From Dawidia soli (GTDB lineage Bacteria > Bacteroidota > Bacteroidia > Cytophagales > Cyclobacteriaceae): a stretch of 64,000 nucleotides of DNA. The notes beneath the pieces are model-generated. The model searched no databases. It had not been told where the DNA came from and saw only the letters and a list, made by a program, of their open reading frames with translations. Below are positions 27,038 to 36,700 of this stretch, piece after piece. Each line of letters starts with the position of its first letter. Position 1 is the stretch's first letter. Location: assembly GCF_018598185.1 (NCBI RefSeq), contig NZ_JAHESC010000007.1, positions 123,641 to 187,640 on the forward strand. Reading direction: 5' to 3'. Both the position numbers and the translations under genes were made by a program.

Positions 27038-27053
27038 TGTGATGTAGGTCACA
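27038..27053. promoter_or_regulatory. Crp/Fnr-type operator 2
   Basis: This is a second identical copy of TGTGATGTAGGTCACA, including the six-base spacer, 62 bases before the tautomerase start. Two identical sites with identical spacers suggest selection or duplication, and cooperative binding by the Crp/Fnr protein encoded next door. Confidence 0.7.
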
Positions 27054-27076
27054 CGATCGCGTCAACACCCGCCGCC

Positions 27077-27107
27077 ATGTTTGTGTTGTTATTGCAAACA
27101 CAAACAT
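27077..27107. promoter_or_regulatory. 11-bp perfect inverted repeat before the tautomerase gene
   Basis: ATGTTTGTGTT (27077-27087) and AACACAAACAT (27097-27107) are exact inverted repeats around a nine-base spacer and end seven bases before the ATG at 27115. The position in the 5' leader fits either an operator or an RNA hairpin covering the translation start. There is no T run, so it is not a terminator. Confidence 0.5.
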
Positions 27108-27114
27108 TACAGTC

Positions 27115-27333
27115 ATGCCATACATTAGGATTGAACTCACGCGCGAGGGAGTAACCCGCGAACAAAAGCAACAGCTCATCAAAGGGGTGACAGACCTCGT
27201 GACCGACGTACTGAACAAAGATCCCCACCTGACACACGTCGTCATTCAGGAAGTAGCGCTCGACGACTGGGGATATGCCGGCGAGCAGGTATCGGTCTTA
27301 CGCGAAAAAGGAATTACAGCAAACAAAAAATGA
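27115..27333 (+). CDS. 4-oxalocrotonate tautomerase family protein
   Basis: 72 residues, start ATG at 27115. After removal of the initiator Met the protein would begin with Pro1, the catalytic base of the family, in PYIRIELTREG. The length and the beta-alpha-beta layout (HVVIQEVALDDWGYAGEQVS) match the small 4-OT-like hexameric enzymes. The natural substrate cannot be told. The stop overlaps the next start as ATGA, so it is coupled to the SDR gene. Confidence 0.9.
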   Translation: MPYIRIELTREGVTREQKQQLIKGVTDLVTDVLNKDPHLTHVVIQEVALDDWGYAGEQVSVLREKGITANKK

Positions 27334-28073
27334 GAACTATGAAAAAGCAAACGATTATTGTTACCGGTGCCTCGTCGGGTATCGGCAAAGCCGTAGCACA
27401 GTATTTTCTGCAGAAGGGAGATAACGTGGTGATCAATTCGGCCACGGCCGGCAAACTGAAACAAACCTATGACGAGCTGGGTGCCGGCGCCAACCTGGCC
27501 TTTGTCCCTGGCGACATCCGCGACAAGGCCGTGGGCGCGCTGCTGGTAAAGACCGCCGTCGACCGCTTCGGTTCTGCGGATGTATTGATCAACAACGCCG
27601 GGATCTTCGAGCCCAGGCCATTCCTGGAAGTGGACGAAGCTTACCTCGACAAATTCTTGAATACTAATCTGAAGGGTACGTACTTTACCACACAGGCAGT
27701 GATCCCGCAAATGCTGAAGCAAAAGGACGGCGTGGTGATCAACATCGGCACGCCCATCGTGGGCCATGCACTGGGCGGTGTACCGGTAACGGCGCCGATG
27801 GCCAGCAAAGGCGCCGTCCACGCGCTGACCTTGCAACTGGCCGCGGAGTTCGGTGCGCAGAACATCCGCACGAACACGGTCGCCCCGGGCGTCATCCGCA
27901 CGCCGCTGCACGGCGACAACGCCGACCAGATGGCCGGCCTGCACCTGCTGAAGCGTGTGGGTGAAGCGAACGACGTGGCCGAGATGGTATATACCGTGGC
28001 CAAAAGCCGGTTTGTAAACGGTGCGATCATCAACGTGGACGGCGGCTTTGCAGCCGGGCACCACGTGGGATAA
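27330..28073 (+). CDS. SDR family protein with altered catalytic Tyr
   Basis: 247 residues, start ATG at 27330 overlapping the tautomerase stop; a second ATG at 27339 is also possible. The NAD(P)-binding motif TGASSGIG and the NNAG motif (INNAGIFEP) are intact. At the active site the canonical YxxxK reads PMASK, so the catalytic Tyr is replaced by Pro while Lys is kept. The Ser position also lies in an unusual stretch (NIGTPIVG). It may have shifted chemistry or a non-catalytic role. It is the middle gene of a tautomerase-SDR-nitronate monooxygenase operon. Confidence 0.88.
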   Translation: MRTMKKQTIIVTGASSGIGKAVAQYFLQKGDNVVINSATAGKLKQTYDELGAGANLAFVPGDIRDKAVGALLVKTAVDRFGSADVLINNAGIFEPRPFLEVDEAYLDKFLNTNLKGTYFTTQAVIPQMLKQKDGVVINIGTPIVGHALGGVPVTAPMASKGAVHALTLQLAAEFGAQNIRTNTVAPGVIRTPLHGDNADQMAGLHLLKRVGEANDVAEMVYTVAKSRFVNGAIINVDGGFAAGHHVG

Positions 28074-28093
28074 GAAGATTTAAAAATAATGCA

Positions 28094-29170
28094 ATGTGGT
28101 ATAACACGAAGGCAACCGAAATACTCGGCATTCAATACCCGATCTTGCAGGGACCATTCGGCGGGGGCTTGTCCACCGCCGAGCTGGTCACGGCAGTATC
28201 GCGGGCCGGCGGATTGGGAGGTTACGGCGCGTATACGCTGAGCCCGCAGGAGATTGTCGACATCGACCAGAAGATCCGGCAGGCGACCGATAAACCCTAT
28301 AACCTGAACCTGTGGGTATCGGATACCGACGCCGTACAGGGTACGGTAACGGACGATGTATACGAGCGCGTCAAGGCGCAATTCAAACCGTACTTCGACC
28401 AGGCGGGCATAACCGTGCCCGAAAAGCCCCAGCCGTTCCAGTCGCGTTTTGAGAACCAGCTGCAGGTGATGCTCGACATCAAACCCCGGGTGTTCAGCTT
28501 TATGTTCGGTATACCGTCGGCCGATGTGCTGGAGCAATGTCGCCGCCGGGGTATCAAGCTGGTGGGCGCCGCCACCACGTTGGACGAGGCCCTGGCCCTG
28601 GATAACGCCGGGGTGGATCTCATCATCGCATCGGGCTTCGAGTCGGGCGGCCACCGCCCGTCGTTCCTGGCGCCTTCCGAACAGTCAACCGTGGGCACGT
28701 TCGTGCTGGTGCAGCTGCTGCGGGAGAAAGTAAAAGCACCCATCATCGCAGCCGGCGGTATTGCCACCGGTCGTGGTGTAGCCGGCGCGTTGACGCTGGG
28801 CGCCGATGCCGTGCAAGTGGGTACGGCCTTCCTGGCGTGTGATGAGTCCGGGGCACTGCCGGTACACCGGGCGGCGCTCTTTTCGGACGCCGCAAAGTAT
28901 ACCACGTTGTCGCGCGCCTTTACCGGTCGGCTCGGCCGTGGCCTTACCACGCAGATCGCAAAGGACCTGACAGGCCTGGAGAAAAACATCCTGCCATTCC
29001 CCTTGCAGACGTCCTTTATGTCGTCGCTCCGCCAGGCCGCGTTGGCCCAAAGGAAACACGACATGGTATTGTTCTGGGGCGGTCAGATCGCCCCGCTGCT
29101 GAAACACACCAAAGCCGCGGCGCTGATGCAGTCGCTGATCGAGGAAACTTCGGCGCTCTTACCACGATAA
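28094..29170 (+). CDS. Nitronate monooxygenase family flavoprotein
   Basis: 358 residues, start ATG at 28094, 20 bases after the SDR gene. The TIM-barrel motifs of the family are clear: GIQYPILQGPFGGGLST at the N-terminus, the substrate-binding loop IIASGFESGGHRPSF, and the FMN phosphate site AAGGIATGRGVAGALTLGADAVQVGTAF. These enzymes oxidise alkyl nitronates using FMN and oxygen. The operon with a tautomerase and an SDR suggests removal of a reactive small molecule, probably under Crp/Fnr control. Its last 12 bases overlap the convergent DoxX-like gene. Confidence 0.9.
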   Translation: MWYNTKATEILGIQYPILQGPFGGGLSTAELVTAVSRAGGLGGYGAYTLSPQEIVDIDQKIRQATDKPYNLNLWVSDTDAVQGTVTDDVYERVKAQFKPYFDQAGITVPEKPQPFQSRFENQLQVMLDIKPRVFSFMFGIPSADVLEQCRRRGIKLVGAATTLDEALALDNAGVDLIIASGFESGGHRPSFLAPSEQSTVGTFVLVQLLREKVKAPIIAAGGIATGRGVAGALTLGADAVQVGTAFLACDESGALPVHRAALFSDAAKYTTLSRAFTGRLGRGLTTQIAKDLTGLEKNILPFPLQTSFMSSLRQAALAQRKHDMVLFWGGQIAPLLKHTKAAALMQSLIEETSALLPR

Positions 29171-29629
29171 CACGGCGACCAGCGGCGTGGCAAAGTACGC
29201 TACCCAGGCGATGAAGAACACTTGCAGCGGGAGTCTGAACCACAGGTAGGAGGGACCCGGGCCGGTGGCCGTTCCTTTTTCGAGGTCTATGTGGTGCCAG
29301 GCCGCATAGATGTTGGCGGGTACGATCAGCACGAAGAACAGCAGCAGCCCATACCCCGCATACCAGCGCGACGCCGGAAACAGGAGCGCGATGGCAAAGG
29401 CGACCTCGGCCACGCCGGTGATATATACCAGCGCGGTGCGAAAGGGTATAAAAGGCGGGATCATCATGGCCATGCCTTTGGGAAAGAGAAAGTGGCCCAG
29501 GGCGGTAAAGCATAACATGGCGCACATAGCCAGGTTGCCACAGAACAGCAGATTCCAGTCACCTGTAATAAGCCAGAAGAGAAGACTTGAAAGGCCGAAG
29601 ACGGCCAGGAGAATTACCAGCGGTTTCAT
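29159..29629 (-). CDS. DoxX-like integral membrane protein
   Basis: 156 residues, start ATG at 29629. Four or more hydrophobic helices are present, with GVAEVAFAIALLFPASRWYAGYGLLLFFVLIVPANIY typical of the DoxX/DUF4267-like superfamily of small quinone- or redox-linked membrane proteins. The motif PANIYAAWHH is common in Bacteroidota members. The function is unknown. It overlaps the end of the nitronate monooxygenase gene by 12 bases on the other strand. Confidence 0.82.
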   Translation of the reverse strand: MKPLVILLAVFGLSSLLFWLITGDWNLLFCGNLAMCAMLCFTALGHFLFPKGMAMMIPPFIPFRTALVYITGVAEVAFAIALLFPASRWYAGYGLLLFFVLIVPANIYAAWHHIDLEKGTATGPGPSYLWFRLPLQVFFIAWVAYFATPLVAVLSW

Positions 29630-29759
29630 GAAGGGTTTGTCGTCCAGGTCTGTAATCTGTTACAAAATAGGCTAATTTCTAAGATCGTGCCATGGAAGTG
29701 ACAATCTGAACAAAGTAAGATTGACGTTTTTAACAAAGCCTCACCGGGCCGGTGCACAC

Positions 29760-29767
29760 TAGTTTTG
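29760..29767 (+). promoter_or_regulatory. Bacteroidota -7 element for the SDR gene
   Basis: TAGTTTTG is an exact TAnnTTTG match 24 bases before the ATG at 29792. It overlaps a TTG that could otherwise be taken as a start, supporting 29792 as the true start. No -33 element at standard spacing is evident. Confidence 0.55.
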
Positions 29768-29791
29768 TTCCAACAAAATTCAGAAACGACT

Positions 29792-30808
29792 ATGGAACAG
29801 AACAATTATCAAGGCGTGCTGCAACAGCCCCTGAACACCGGTTTTAACGCTACCACTACCGCCCGCGAAGTACTGGGCGACCAGGACCTGACCGGAAAGG
29901 TTGTGATCATCACCGGCGGGTATGCCGGCATCGGGTTGGAAACTACCCGGGTGCTTGCCGCAGCGGGGGCGACCGTCATTGCGCCTGCGCGCGACCCGGG
30001 AAAGGCCGGTAAAAACCTGGCAGGCCTTCGCAACGTGACCGTGGAAACGATGGACCTGATGAATCCGAAGTCCATCGATGCCTTTGCCGCGGGCTTCGTA
30101 CGGTCGGGCAGACCTCTGCACCTGCTCATCAACAATGCCGGCATCATGTGGGTACCCCTGCGCTACGACAGCCGCGGTCACGAATCGCAGTTGTCGACCA
30201 ACCACCTGGGCCACTTCCAGCTGACGGCCCGCCTCTGGCCCGCGCTGAAGAAGGCAAACGGCGCGCGGGTCGTTACGGTATCATCGTATGGACACCAGTT
30301 TGCTCCGTTCAATTTCGAAGATCCGGATTTCAGACACCGCGACTATGAAACCTTGCAAGGCTACGGCCAATCGAAGACCGCCAACAACCTGTTCACGGTC
30401 GAGCTCGACCGCCGTGCCCGGACGCACAACGTGCGGGCCTACGTACTGCACCCAGGCGCGGTGAACGGCACAGACCTGGGGCGTGAGGCGCCGATCGCGC
30501 TCTTCCAGCAAATGGGCACTTTTGATGAAGCCGGCAACCTGAAGCCCGAAGTCGCCGCGAGGCTCAAGACGCTGGCCCAGGGCGCTGCCACGACGGTGTG
30601 GTGTGCCACCAGCCCGCTGCTGAACGACCTCGGCGGCGTGTACTGCGAAGACGCCGATGTGGCCGAGCTGGACAAGGGCAATCTGCCCGACTTTGAAGAC
30701 CCGTCGACGCACCGCGGTGTGCAGCCGTACTCCCTCGACGAAGCCAATGCCAAACGGTTATGGTCGCTCAGCGAAGAAATGACGGGCATAACCTTCGCGG
30801 TGGATTGA
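29792..30808 (+). CDS. SDR family oxidoreductase (WWOX/retinol-dehydrogenase-like)
   Basis: 338 residues from the ATG at 29792. The cofactor motif ITGGYAGIG and LLINNAGIM are intact, as is the catalytic set: VVTVSSYGH and YGQSKTANNLF (Tyr-x-x-x-Lys). The longer C-terminal part (HPGAVNGTDLGRE, QGAATTVWCATSP) matches the light-dependent protochlorophyllide reductase/retinol dehydrogenase-like SDR branch. The substrate is unknown. It lies upstream of an AraC regulator that may control it. Confidence 0.9.
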   Translation: MEQNNYQGVLQQPLNTGFNATTTAREVLGDQDLTGKVVIITGGYAGIGLETTRVLAAAGATVIAPARDPGKAGKNLAGLRNVTVETMDLMNPKSIDAFAAGFVRSGRPLHLLINNAGIMWVPLRYDSRGHESQLSTNHLGHFQLTARLWPALKKANGARVVTVSSYGHQFAPFNFEDPDFRHRDYETLQGYGQSKTANNLFTVELDRRARTHNVRAYVLHPGAVNGTDLGREAPIALFQQMGTFDEAGNLKPEVAARLKTLAQGAATTVWCATSPLLNDLGGVYCEDADVAELDKGNLPDFEDPSTHRGVQPYSLDEANAKRLWSLSEEMTGITFAVD

Positions 30809-30819
30809 CCCCGCATCAT

Positions 30820-30827
30820 TACCTTTG
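30820..30827 (+). promoter_or_regulatory. Bacteroidota -7 element for the araC-type gene
   Basis: TACCTTTG matches TAnnTTTG exactly. It lies 64 bases before the ATG at 30892 and 12 bases after the SDR stop, so the regulator gene probably has its own promoter and a leader of about 50-60 bases. Confidence 0.5.
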
Positions 30828-30891
30828 TTTATGCCGTCGCGCAGGCAACCCGCGCGCGGCTACATGCGTCCTGTCAGACAACAAAAGACTC

Positions 30892-31713
30892 ATGGACTTT
30901 CAAACGAATTATATCACCCCCGACATCAAGCTGGCCTGCTATTCGGACAAGCCGTTCAAGGCAGAAGCGCTGTTTGACGACCACATGCTAATATGGATCA
31001 TCGCGGGCGGAGCGAAGATCATCCAGGCAGACGAGATGTATGCGTTCCAGGCCGGGGACATCTTCCTCATCCCGCGAAACCAGCTGTCGTCGGTCATCAT
31101 CTATCCCAAAGACGGGCAGCCGCACAAATCCGTGGCCATGCACCTGCCGGAGCGGCGGCTGCGCAAGTTCTACGAGGGCATAACGCCCGCCGCGCCCACC
31201 GTGGTGTCGCACAAGATCCGCTACTTCGAGCAGCATCCACTCTTAAAGAGCTGTTTTGCGTCCCTGATACCCTACTTTGAAGTGGAGGAAAAATTCCCCG
31301 AGAACATTGCCTCCCTGAAGATCCAGGAGGCCATCAGCATCCTGCGCGTCATTGATCCGGGGATCGACGGCATCCTCGCCAACTTCGACGAGCCCGGCAA
31401 GATCGACCTGCCCGGCTTCATGGAAAAGAACTATATGTTCAACATGCCGATGCAGAAGTTCAGCTACCTCACCGGCCGCAGCCTCTCGACCTTCAACCGC
31501 GACTTCAAAAAACACTACCACGTTACGCCACAACGGTGGCTCACCCAAAAACGACTGGAGCTGGCGCACTATCAGATCCGGGAGAAACGCCGGAAGCCCG
31601 TGGAGGTATACCTGGAAGTGGGGTTTGAGGATCTGTCACATTTCTCGCTGGCTTTCAAGAAGCAGTTCGGATATCCCCCCACCAACCTGGTGAATCATTC
31701 CGCCCGATCGTAG
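30892..31713 (+). CDS. AraC family transcriptional regulator
   Basis: 273 residues from the ATG at 30892; the frame can be extended upstream into the preceding gene but that would run through the promoter. A cupin-like N-terminal domain (AFQAGDIFLIPRNQLSSVIIYP) and a C-terminal double HTH are seen, with KFSYLTGRSLSTFNRDFKKHYHVTPQRW and YLEVGFEDLSHFSLAFKKQFG. It follows the SDR gene and could regulate it. A 353-base gap separates it from the large surface-protein locus. Confidence 0.9.
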   Translation: MDFQTNYITPDIKLACYSDKPFKAEALFDDHMLIWIIAGGAKIIQADEMYAFQAGDIFLIPRNQLSSVIIYPKDGQPHKSVAMHLPERRLRKFYEGITPAAPTVVSHKIRYFEQHPLLKSCFASLIPYFEVEEKFPENIASLKIQEAISILRVIDPGIDGILANFDEPGKIDLPGFMEKNYMFNMPMQKFSYLTGRSLSTFNRDFKKHYHVTPQRWLTQKRLELAHYQIREKRRKPVEVYLEVGFEDLSHFSLAFKKQFGYPPTNLVNHSARS

Positions 31714-32066
31714 TGACTGACGCATTTTGGCTCCGCGAAGCGGGCCAACGGCAGTTTCTGGGATAACGCCTCGTAAAAACCGTCGGTTTGGACGGTAATT
31801 CCGATTTATACTATCATTCAGAGGCCTTATCCTACATCGGATCAGGTAAGTTTTTTATTTGAAAGGCTTCATTTTATACCTTTCTAATACCGGATTTATC
31901 CGGTAAAAGACCGTCAGGTATACTTCCTGAACCCTTCATGAGTGGCTCCGGATACGATTACTGGCGAATGCGAGATCAGCAGACATACGTAAGGAATGAG
32001 TTGAGTGATGCATTTCGAGGGATGGGAAATGTCACATCTTTAGGGGTGTATGTGTGGGGCTAATCT
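31714..32066. other. Intergenic region before the 28-kb surface locus, two hairpins
   Basis: No gene is seen. Two inverted repeats stand out: ACCGTC/GACGGT at 31779-31796 and TACCGGA-ttta-TCCGGTA at 31888-31905. Neither has a clean T run, so they may be weak terminators for the AraC gene or leader structures or operators of the downstream operon, whose promoter should lie here. The region is AT-rich around 31845-31890. Confidence 0.45.
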
Positions 32067-33785
32067 ATGATAAAACTCTCTACCGTTGCTACCATAGTAA
32101 TGTGCATGTCGGCTACATCGCTTGTGGCACAGAACCTGGAATCCATTGGCAAGGAAAAGCCCCTCAGTATTACCGGGGGCGCTTCATTGAGCCAGGTATT
32201 TTATGCCGCGAACGGTATTGATTCCCGGCGCGACCCCTACACGTACTTCGCTTCCGGCAACGTAAATTTTTCACTGTACGGCTGGAGCGTACCCTTCAGC
32301 TTTAGTTTTTCCAACCAGAATACCTCCTTTCAGCAGCCATTCAATCAGTATAGCCTGCATCCCACGTATAAGTGGTTTACCGGTCACCTGGGGTATATTT
32401 CCATGTCGTATTCACCCTACACGGTGAATGGCCATATCTTTTTGGGCGCCGCCGTAGATGCCGCCCCCGAAGGGAACTGGAAGTTCAGCGCGTTATACGG
32501 ACGATTTTTAAAAGCCGTGGAGCCCGATACGGTAAATGAAAATGCCGCCATTCCGGCATTTAAACGCATGGGCTATGGGTTTAAGGCCAGCTATGGCCGG
32601 GAAGGTGGTTTTGTCGACCTGATCCTGTTCCATGCAAAAGACGACATCCACTCCATCGGCTTTGTGCCAGACAGTCTCGGCATTTTGCCGGAAGAGAACC
32701 TGGTCGTCGGTGTCAGTGCCGGGAAAACGATATTCGATCATTTTGTACTGAAGGCCGACATCTCGTCCAGTGCACTGTCGCGGGACACGCGTGCCGACGA
32801 AAACGGAAACTCACATGTGCTGGCGAAGACCGGGTTCCTGTATACCCCCCGGTTGTCGTCGTCTTATTATAAAGCGTTCAAAACGGCCCTGGACTATCAG
32901 CAGGATGGATATGCGATCGGCGTAGCCTATGAGCGCGTGGATCCGGAATACCGCACATTGGGAGCCTACTACTTTAACAACGACCTGGAAAGCATCACCG
33001 TCAATGGAAGCGGTTCTATCATGGAGGGGAAAATGACGGTGGCGGTAAGCGCCGGTACCCAGCATGATAATCTTGACAAAACCAAGGTTAGCACGATGCG
33101 CAGGATGGTGGGCTCCGTGAATGTGAATTATCTGCCGACGGAAAGACTGAACCTGTCGGCTTCGTACTCCAGCTTTCAGACATATACCAATATCCGTTCC
33201 CAATTCCTGGACATCAATCAGCTCACGCCCTACGATAACCTCGATACGCTGAACTACACACAGATCACGCAGAGCGCCAACGCCATGGCCCTGTATTCGT
33301 TCGGCCGCTCGAAGGAGCGCAAGCAAAGCGTGAACCTGAACCTGAGCGTGCAGAGCGCCGCGGATAAGCAGGCCGATGTCACGCAGAATTCGGGAAGCAA
33401 GTTCTACAACCTCAACACATCGTACGCGCTGAACATCGTACCCAAAAACCTGACCGTATCGGTGGCGCTCAATGCCAATATAAATGACAGTCCGGGGATC
33501 AGTTCCAGGACCGTAGGCCCCACGGCGTCTGTCAGCAAGTCGTTTTTGGAAAAAAGGTTGCGCGCAACGGTCTCGTCATCGTACAACACAAGCTACGTGA
33601 ATTCGCAACGCGTCAGCACGATCCTGAACGGACGCGTCAATGGAAGCTATACCCTGCAGAAGAAACACAACCTCAACGTGAGCCTGGTTGCCGTGAACCG
33701 CGACAGCCAGACAGAAACATCCGCGCGCTCCTTTTCGGAGTTTACCGGCACGCTTGGATACAGTTATGCCTTTGGAATGAAATGA
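32067..33785 (+). CDS. Outer-membrane beta-barrel protein, first gene of the toxin/adhesin locus
   Basis: 572 residues, start ATG at 32067. A signal peptide (CMSATSLVAQ) is followed by alternating strands throughout with many aromatic residues (SFSFSNQNTSFQQPF, LNLSASYSSFQTYTNI, FTGTLGYSYAFGM), as expected for a large beta barrel. No specific family was recognised and there is no TonB plug or OmpA domain. Its stop overlaps the start of the 1805-residue toxin-like protein as ATGA, so the two are translationally coupled. An outer-membrane partner or receptor for the following secreted proteins is the likely role, by context only. Confidence 0.82.
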   Translation: MIKLSTVATIVMCMSATSLVAQNLESIGKEKPLSITGGASLSQVFYAANGIDSRRDPYTYFASGNVNFSLYGWSVPFSFSFSNQNTSFQQPFNQYSLHPTYKWFTGHLGYISMSYSPYTVNGHIFLGAAVDAAPEGNWKFSALYGRFLKAVEPDTVNENAAIPAFKRMGYGFKASYGREGGFVDLILFHAKDDIHSIGFVPDSLGILPEENLVVGVSAGKTIFDHFVLKADISSSALSRDTRADENGNSHVLAKTGFLYTPRLSSSYYKAFKTALDYQQDGYAIGVAYERVDPEYRTLGAYYFNNDLESITVNGSGSIMEGKMTVAVSAGTQHDNLDKTKVSTMRRMVGSVNVNYLPTERLNLSASYSSFQTYTNIRSQFLDINQLTPYDNLDTLNYTQITQSANAMALYSFGRSKERKQSVNLNLSVQSAADKQADVTQNSGSKFYNLNTSYALNIVPKNLTVSVALNANINDSPGISSRTVGPTASVSKSFLEKRLRATVSSSYNTSYVNSQRVSTILNGRVNGSYTLQKKHNLNVSLVAVNRDSQTETSARSFSEFTGTLGYSYAFGMK

Positions 33786-36700
33786 GAAAAACCTTGAAGC
33801 TGCTAAAAAGAATATTGCTGATCAGTGCGCTGGCGCTCGCCGCCAGCACGGCCCGGCTGTACGCACAGACCTATCCGGTTCAGGTCAGCACCCAGATCAA
33901 ACCGCCGTATAGCCCGTACCTGAGTGACTATTCTGCCGTGGGCGCGGAGCGGTTCATGGTTAACTTCGTGCTCAGGGACCCCACCTTGCCGGAATACCGG
34001 TGCAAGCTCCGGCTCACGATCGAAGGCGTCGGGATCACGATTCGTACCAAGCAAAGCTTCGTGCCGCAGCCCCTGGTGCTGCCGGGCGGAGGCATACCCC
34101 TCCAACTATATGGCGAAGAGCTGGAAGAGTATTTCAATCCCAATAACCTGGACTTTGCAGGCTTTTCCAAAGCTCAGTACACCAAAGGTGCCAAGCTGCC
34201 GGATGGCGTGTACCGGTTCACGGTCGAAGTGCTGGACTACAACCGCGGCACCCTGGTCAGCAACAAAGGCACCACGGTGGCCTTTATCATCCTCAACGAT
34301 CCGCCGTTGCTGAACATGCCCCGCACGGATACCAAGGTCCGGATCGTGGATCCCACCAACATTCCGTTCACGTGGACACCGCGGCACACCGGCTCGCCCA
34401 ATGCAGCCTTCACAACCGAATACATCTTCCGGTTGGTGGAGATCTGGCCCGCCACGCGCAATCCCTATGACGCTTTCTTAAGTCAGCAACCGCTCTACGA
34501 GATCACGACCAATTCCACGCAGATCGTCTACGGTCCCGCAGAGCCCGCGCTGATCCCCGGCAGAAAGTATGCCTGGCAGGTGCAGGCGAAAGATGTGGAG
34601 GGAAGAGACCTGTTCAAGAACCTGGGCAAGAGCGAAGTGTTTGTGTTTCAATTCGGCGACGCGCTGGGCGCCCCCGAAGGCTTATACCTGCAAACGGCAA
34701 ATCCTACATCGCTTGTCGTGCGGTGGGAACAGAACGTAGCCGGCACAGACGCTGTAAAATATCGCGTCCGGTACCGTCCGCACAAGGACCGTGCGCACGA
34801 TAACTGGTATGAAGAGGAAAGCCAGGAGCAATGGCGCGCGTTGACGCAGCTGCAACCCGATACGGAGTACGAAGTACAGGTGCGCGCCGAGCAAAACGTA
34901 CAGGTAAGCGAATACGGTCCGGTAAAGGTTTTCAAAACGGCCCTGCCGGGCGCCAACGAGTTTGTTTGCAAGAGCGACGTCACACCGCCGCCGGCCCCGA
35001 CCACGAACGCACCGGCTGTCAGGCTGGGCATCAACGATACGATCCATGCCGGTGGATACGATGTACTGGTACGCGAGCTTTCCGAGAACAACAACGGCGT
35101 CTATACCGGTTCGGGCATGGCGATCGTGCCGTGGTTTATGAGCGCCAAAGTGCGCGTGACCTTTAAGAAGATCAGCGTAAACGAACAACACTGGCTGACG
35201 TCGGGGGAGATCAAAAGTGTGTGGAATCCGGACAGTAAGTTCCTGGTGACCCCGGACAAAAAGCCCGACCCCTCGACACGGCCTTCGAATGGTGAAGTGC
35301 CGGTGACGGTAGCGGAAACCGAAACGCTGATCGAGATCAAGGGGACCTCCATTGTAGCGGTGACCAAAAATGAGGATGGCGACATCGAGATCGCTACATC
35401 CGACGGAGAAACGAAGACGCTCGAAAAAGGCAAGAGCTATTCCATCGCCGATGAAACCGGCAATGGTTATATCGTAAGCAAAGACGGCGAGATCACCAAA
35501 GTCACGGCGCAGGAAGCAAGAGACGCCGCGGGTCGCGGTGATCGTAATTATACACTGACGCTCGCGTTCCGAAAAGGCGTAGGCAAACTGGGCTTTGATG
35601 AGAAACAGCACGATGCACTGGCGTCGTTTTATCAGCAACTGGAATCGGGCGCGTATATACCTTGGAAGGCCGTTACCAGTGCCCAGGCAGATCCGGTGCA
35701 GGCGGTGCTGGAAGGGACCGATGTCGAGCCGGATAAAATACGTTTTGAAGTAAACGGCGTGCCGGTTACTCCTACCCGCGACGGCAATGATTTTACCCTG
35801 AGCCTGCGCGGTAAAACCGGTGGCATGGTGGAAGAGCTTTTGGCGCTCTATGCCCCGACCGATACTTCAAAAGACGATGTGCTCGGCAAGCTCAACCTGG
35901 TCAGCTACGATAAGATCAGCCGCAAACTGGTCGTGGTGCCGGTGAACGATAACGGTGTTCCCGGTGGACTTTCGGCGGCCGCGATCACGCAACAGCTCAA
36001 CGACATCTATGGTCAGGCCGTGGCGGCGTGGGAGGTCAAGGTCGATCCGTCGCTTTCCGTTCCGCTCGACGCCACGTTCGACGAAGGTGAGAGCGGCATA
36101 CTGACCAACTATACCGGAGACATGAAGAAGGTCATCAACGCCTATGGGCCCTTCGTTGACAAAACGTATTATCTGTTTTTGGTTTCCAAACCGCGTACCG
36201 ACCCGGATGCCATCGGGTATATGCCCCGCTCCAGGCAGGCCGGGTTCCTCTTTGTCGATAACCTCGATGCCGGCAATGTCGTCGAGGCCATCGGCCACGA
36301 GTTAGGGCACGGCGCCTTCAATCTCAAACACACGTTCAGCGAATTCGGAGGCCTGGCCAAAGGCACGACCGATAACCTGATGGATTATAACCACGGCACC
36401 GCACTCTATAAATACCAATGGGACTACATTCACGAGCCGCAGCGCGTCTTTGGGTTGTTTGAAGGTGATGAGGAAAGTGAGTCAGCCGTGATTACCCTGG
36501 CCGATGCCAGCCTGGCGGGTATTGCGTGGGGGATCGATGAAAATCCCGACGACGGTTTCGAAGGAGGCGCATCGTTTATTCTTGCCAACGGCAGCGTACT
36601 GGTGTTTAAGAAAGGTATTGCCGTGGAGAAGCTCGCCAACGGTCATTTTAAAATCGGTTCGGAAGAGTACGTCACGCTGTTTTACGTCGACGCAAAAGGG

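Noticed and set aside
31888..31905. Rho-independent terminator at the TACCGGA hairpin
   Set aside because: The stem is only seven pairs and no T run follows, so it is listed only as a hairpin in the intergenic region.
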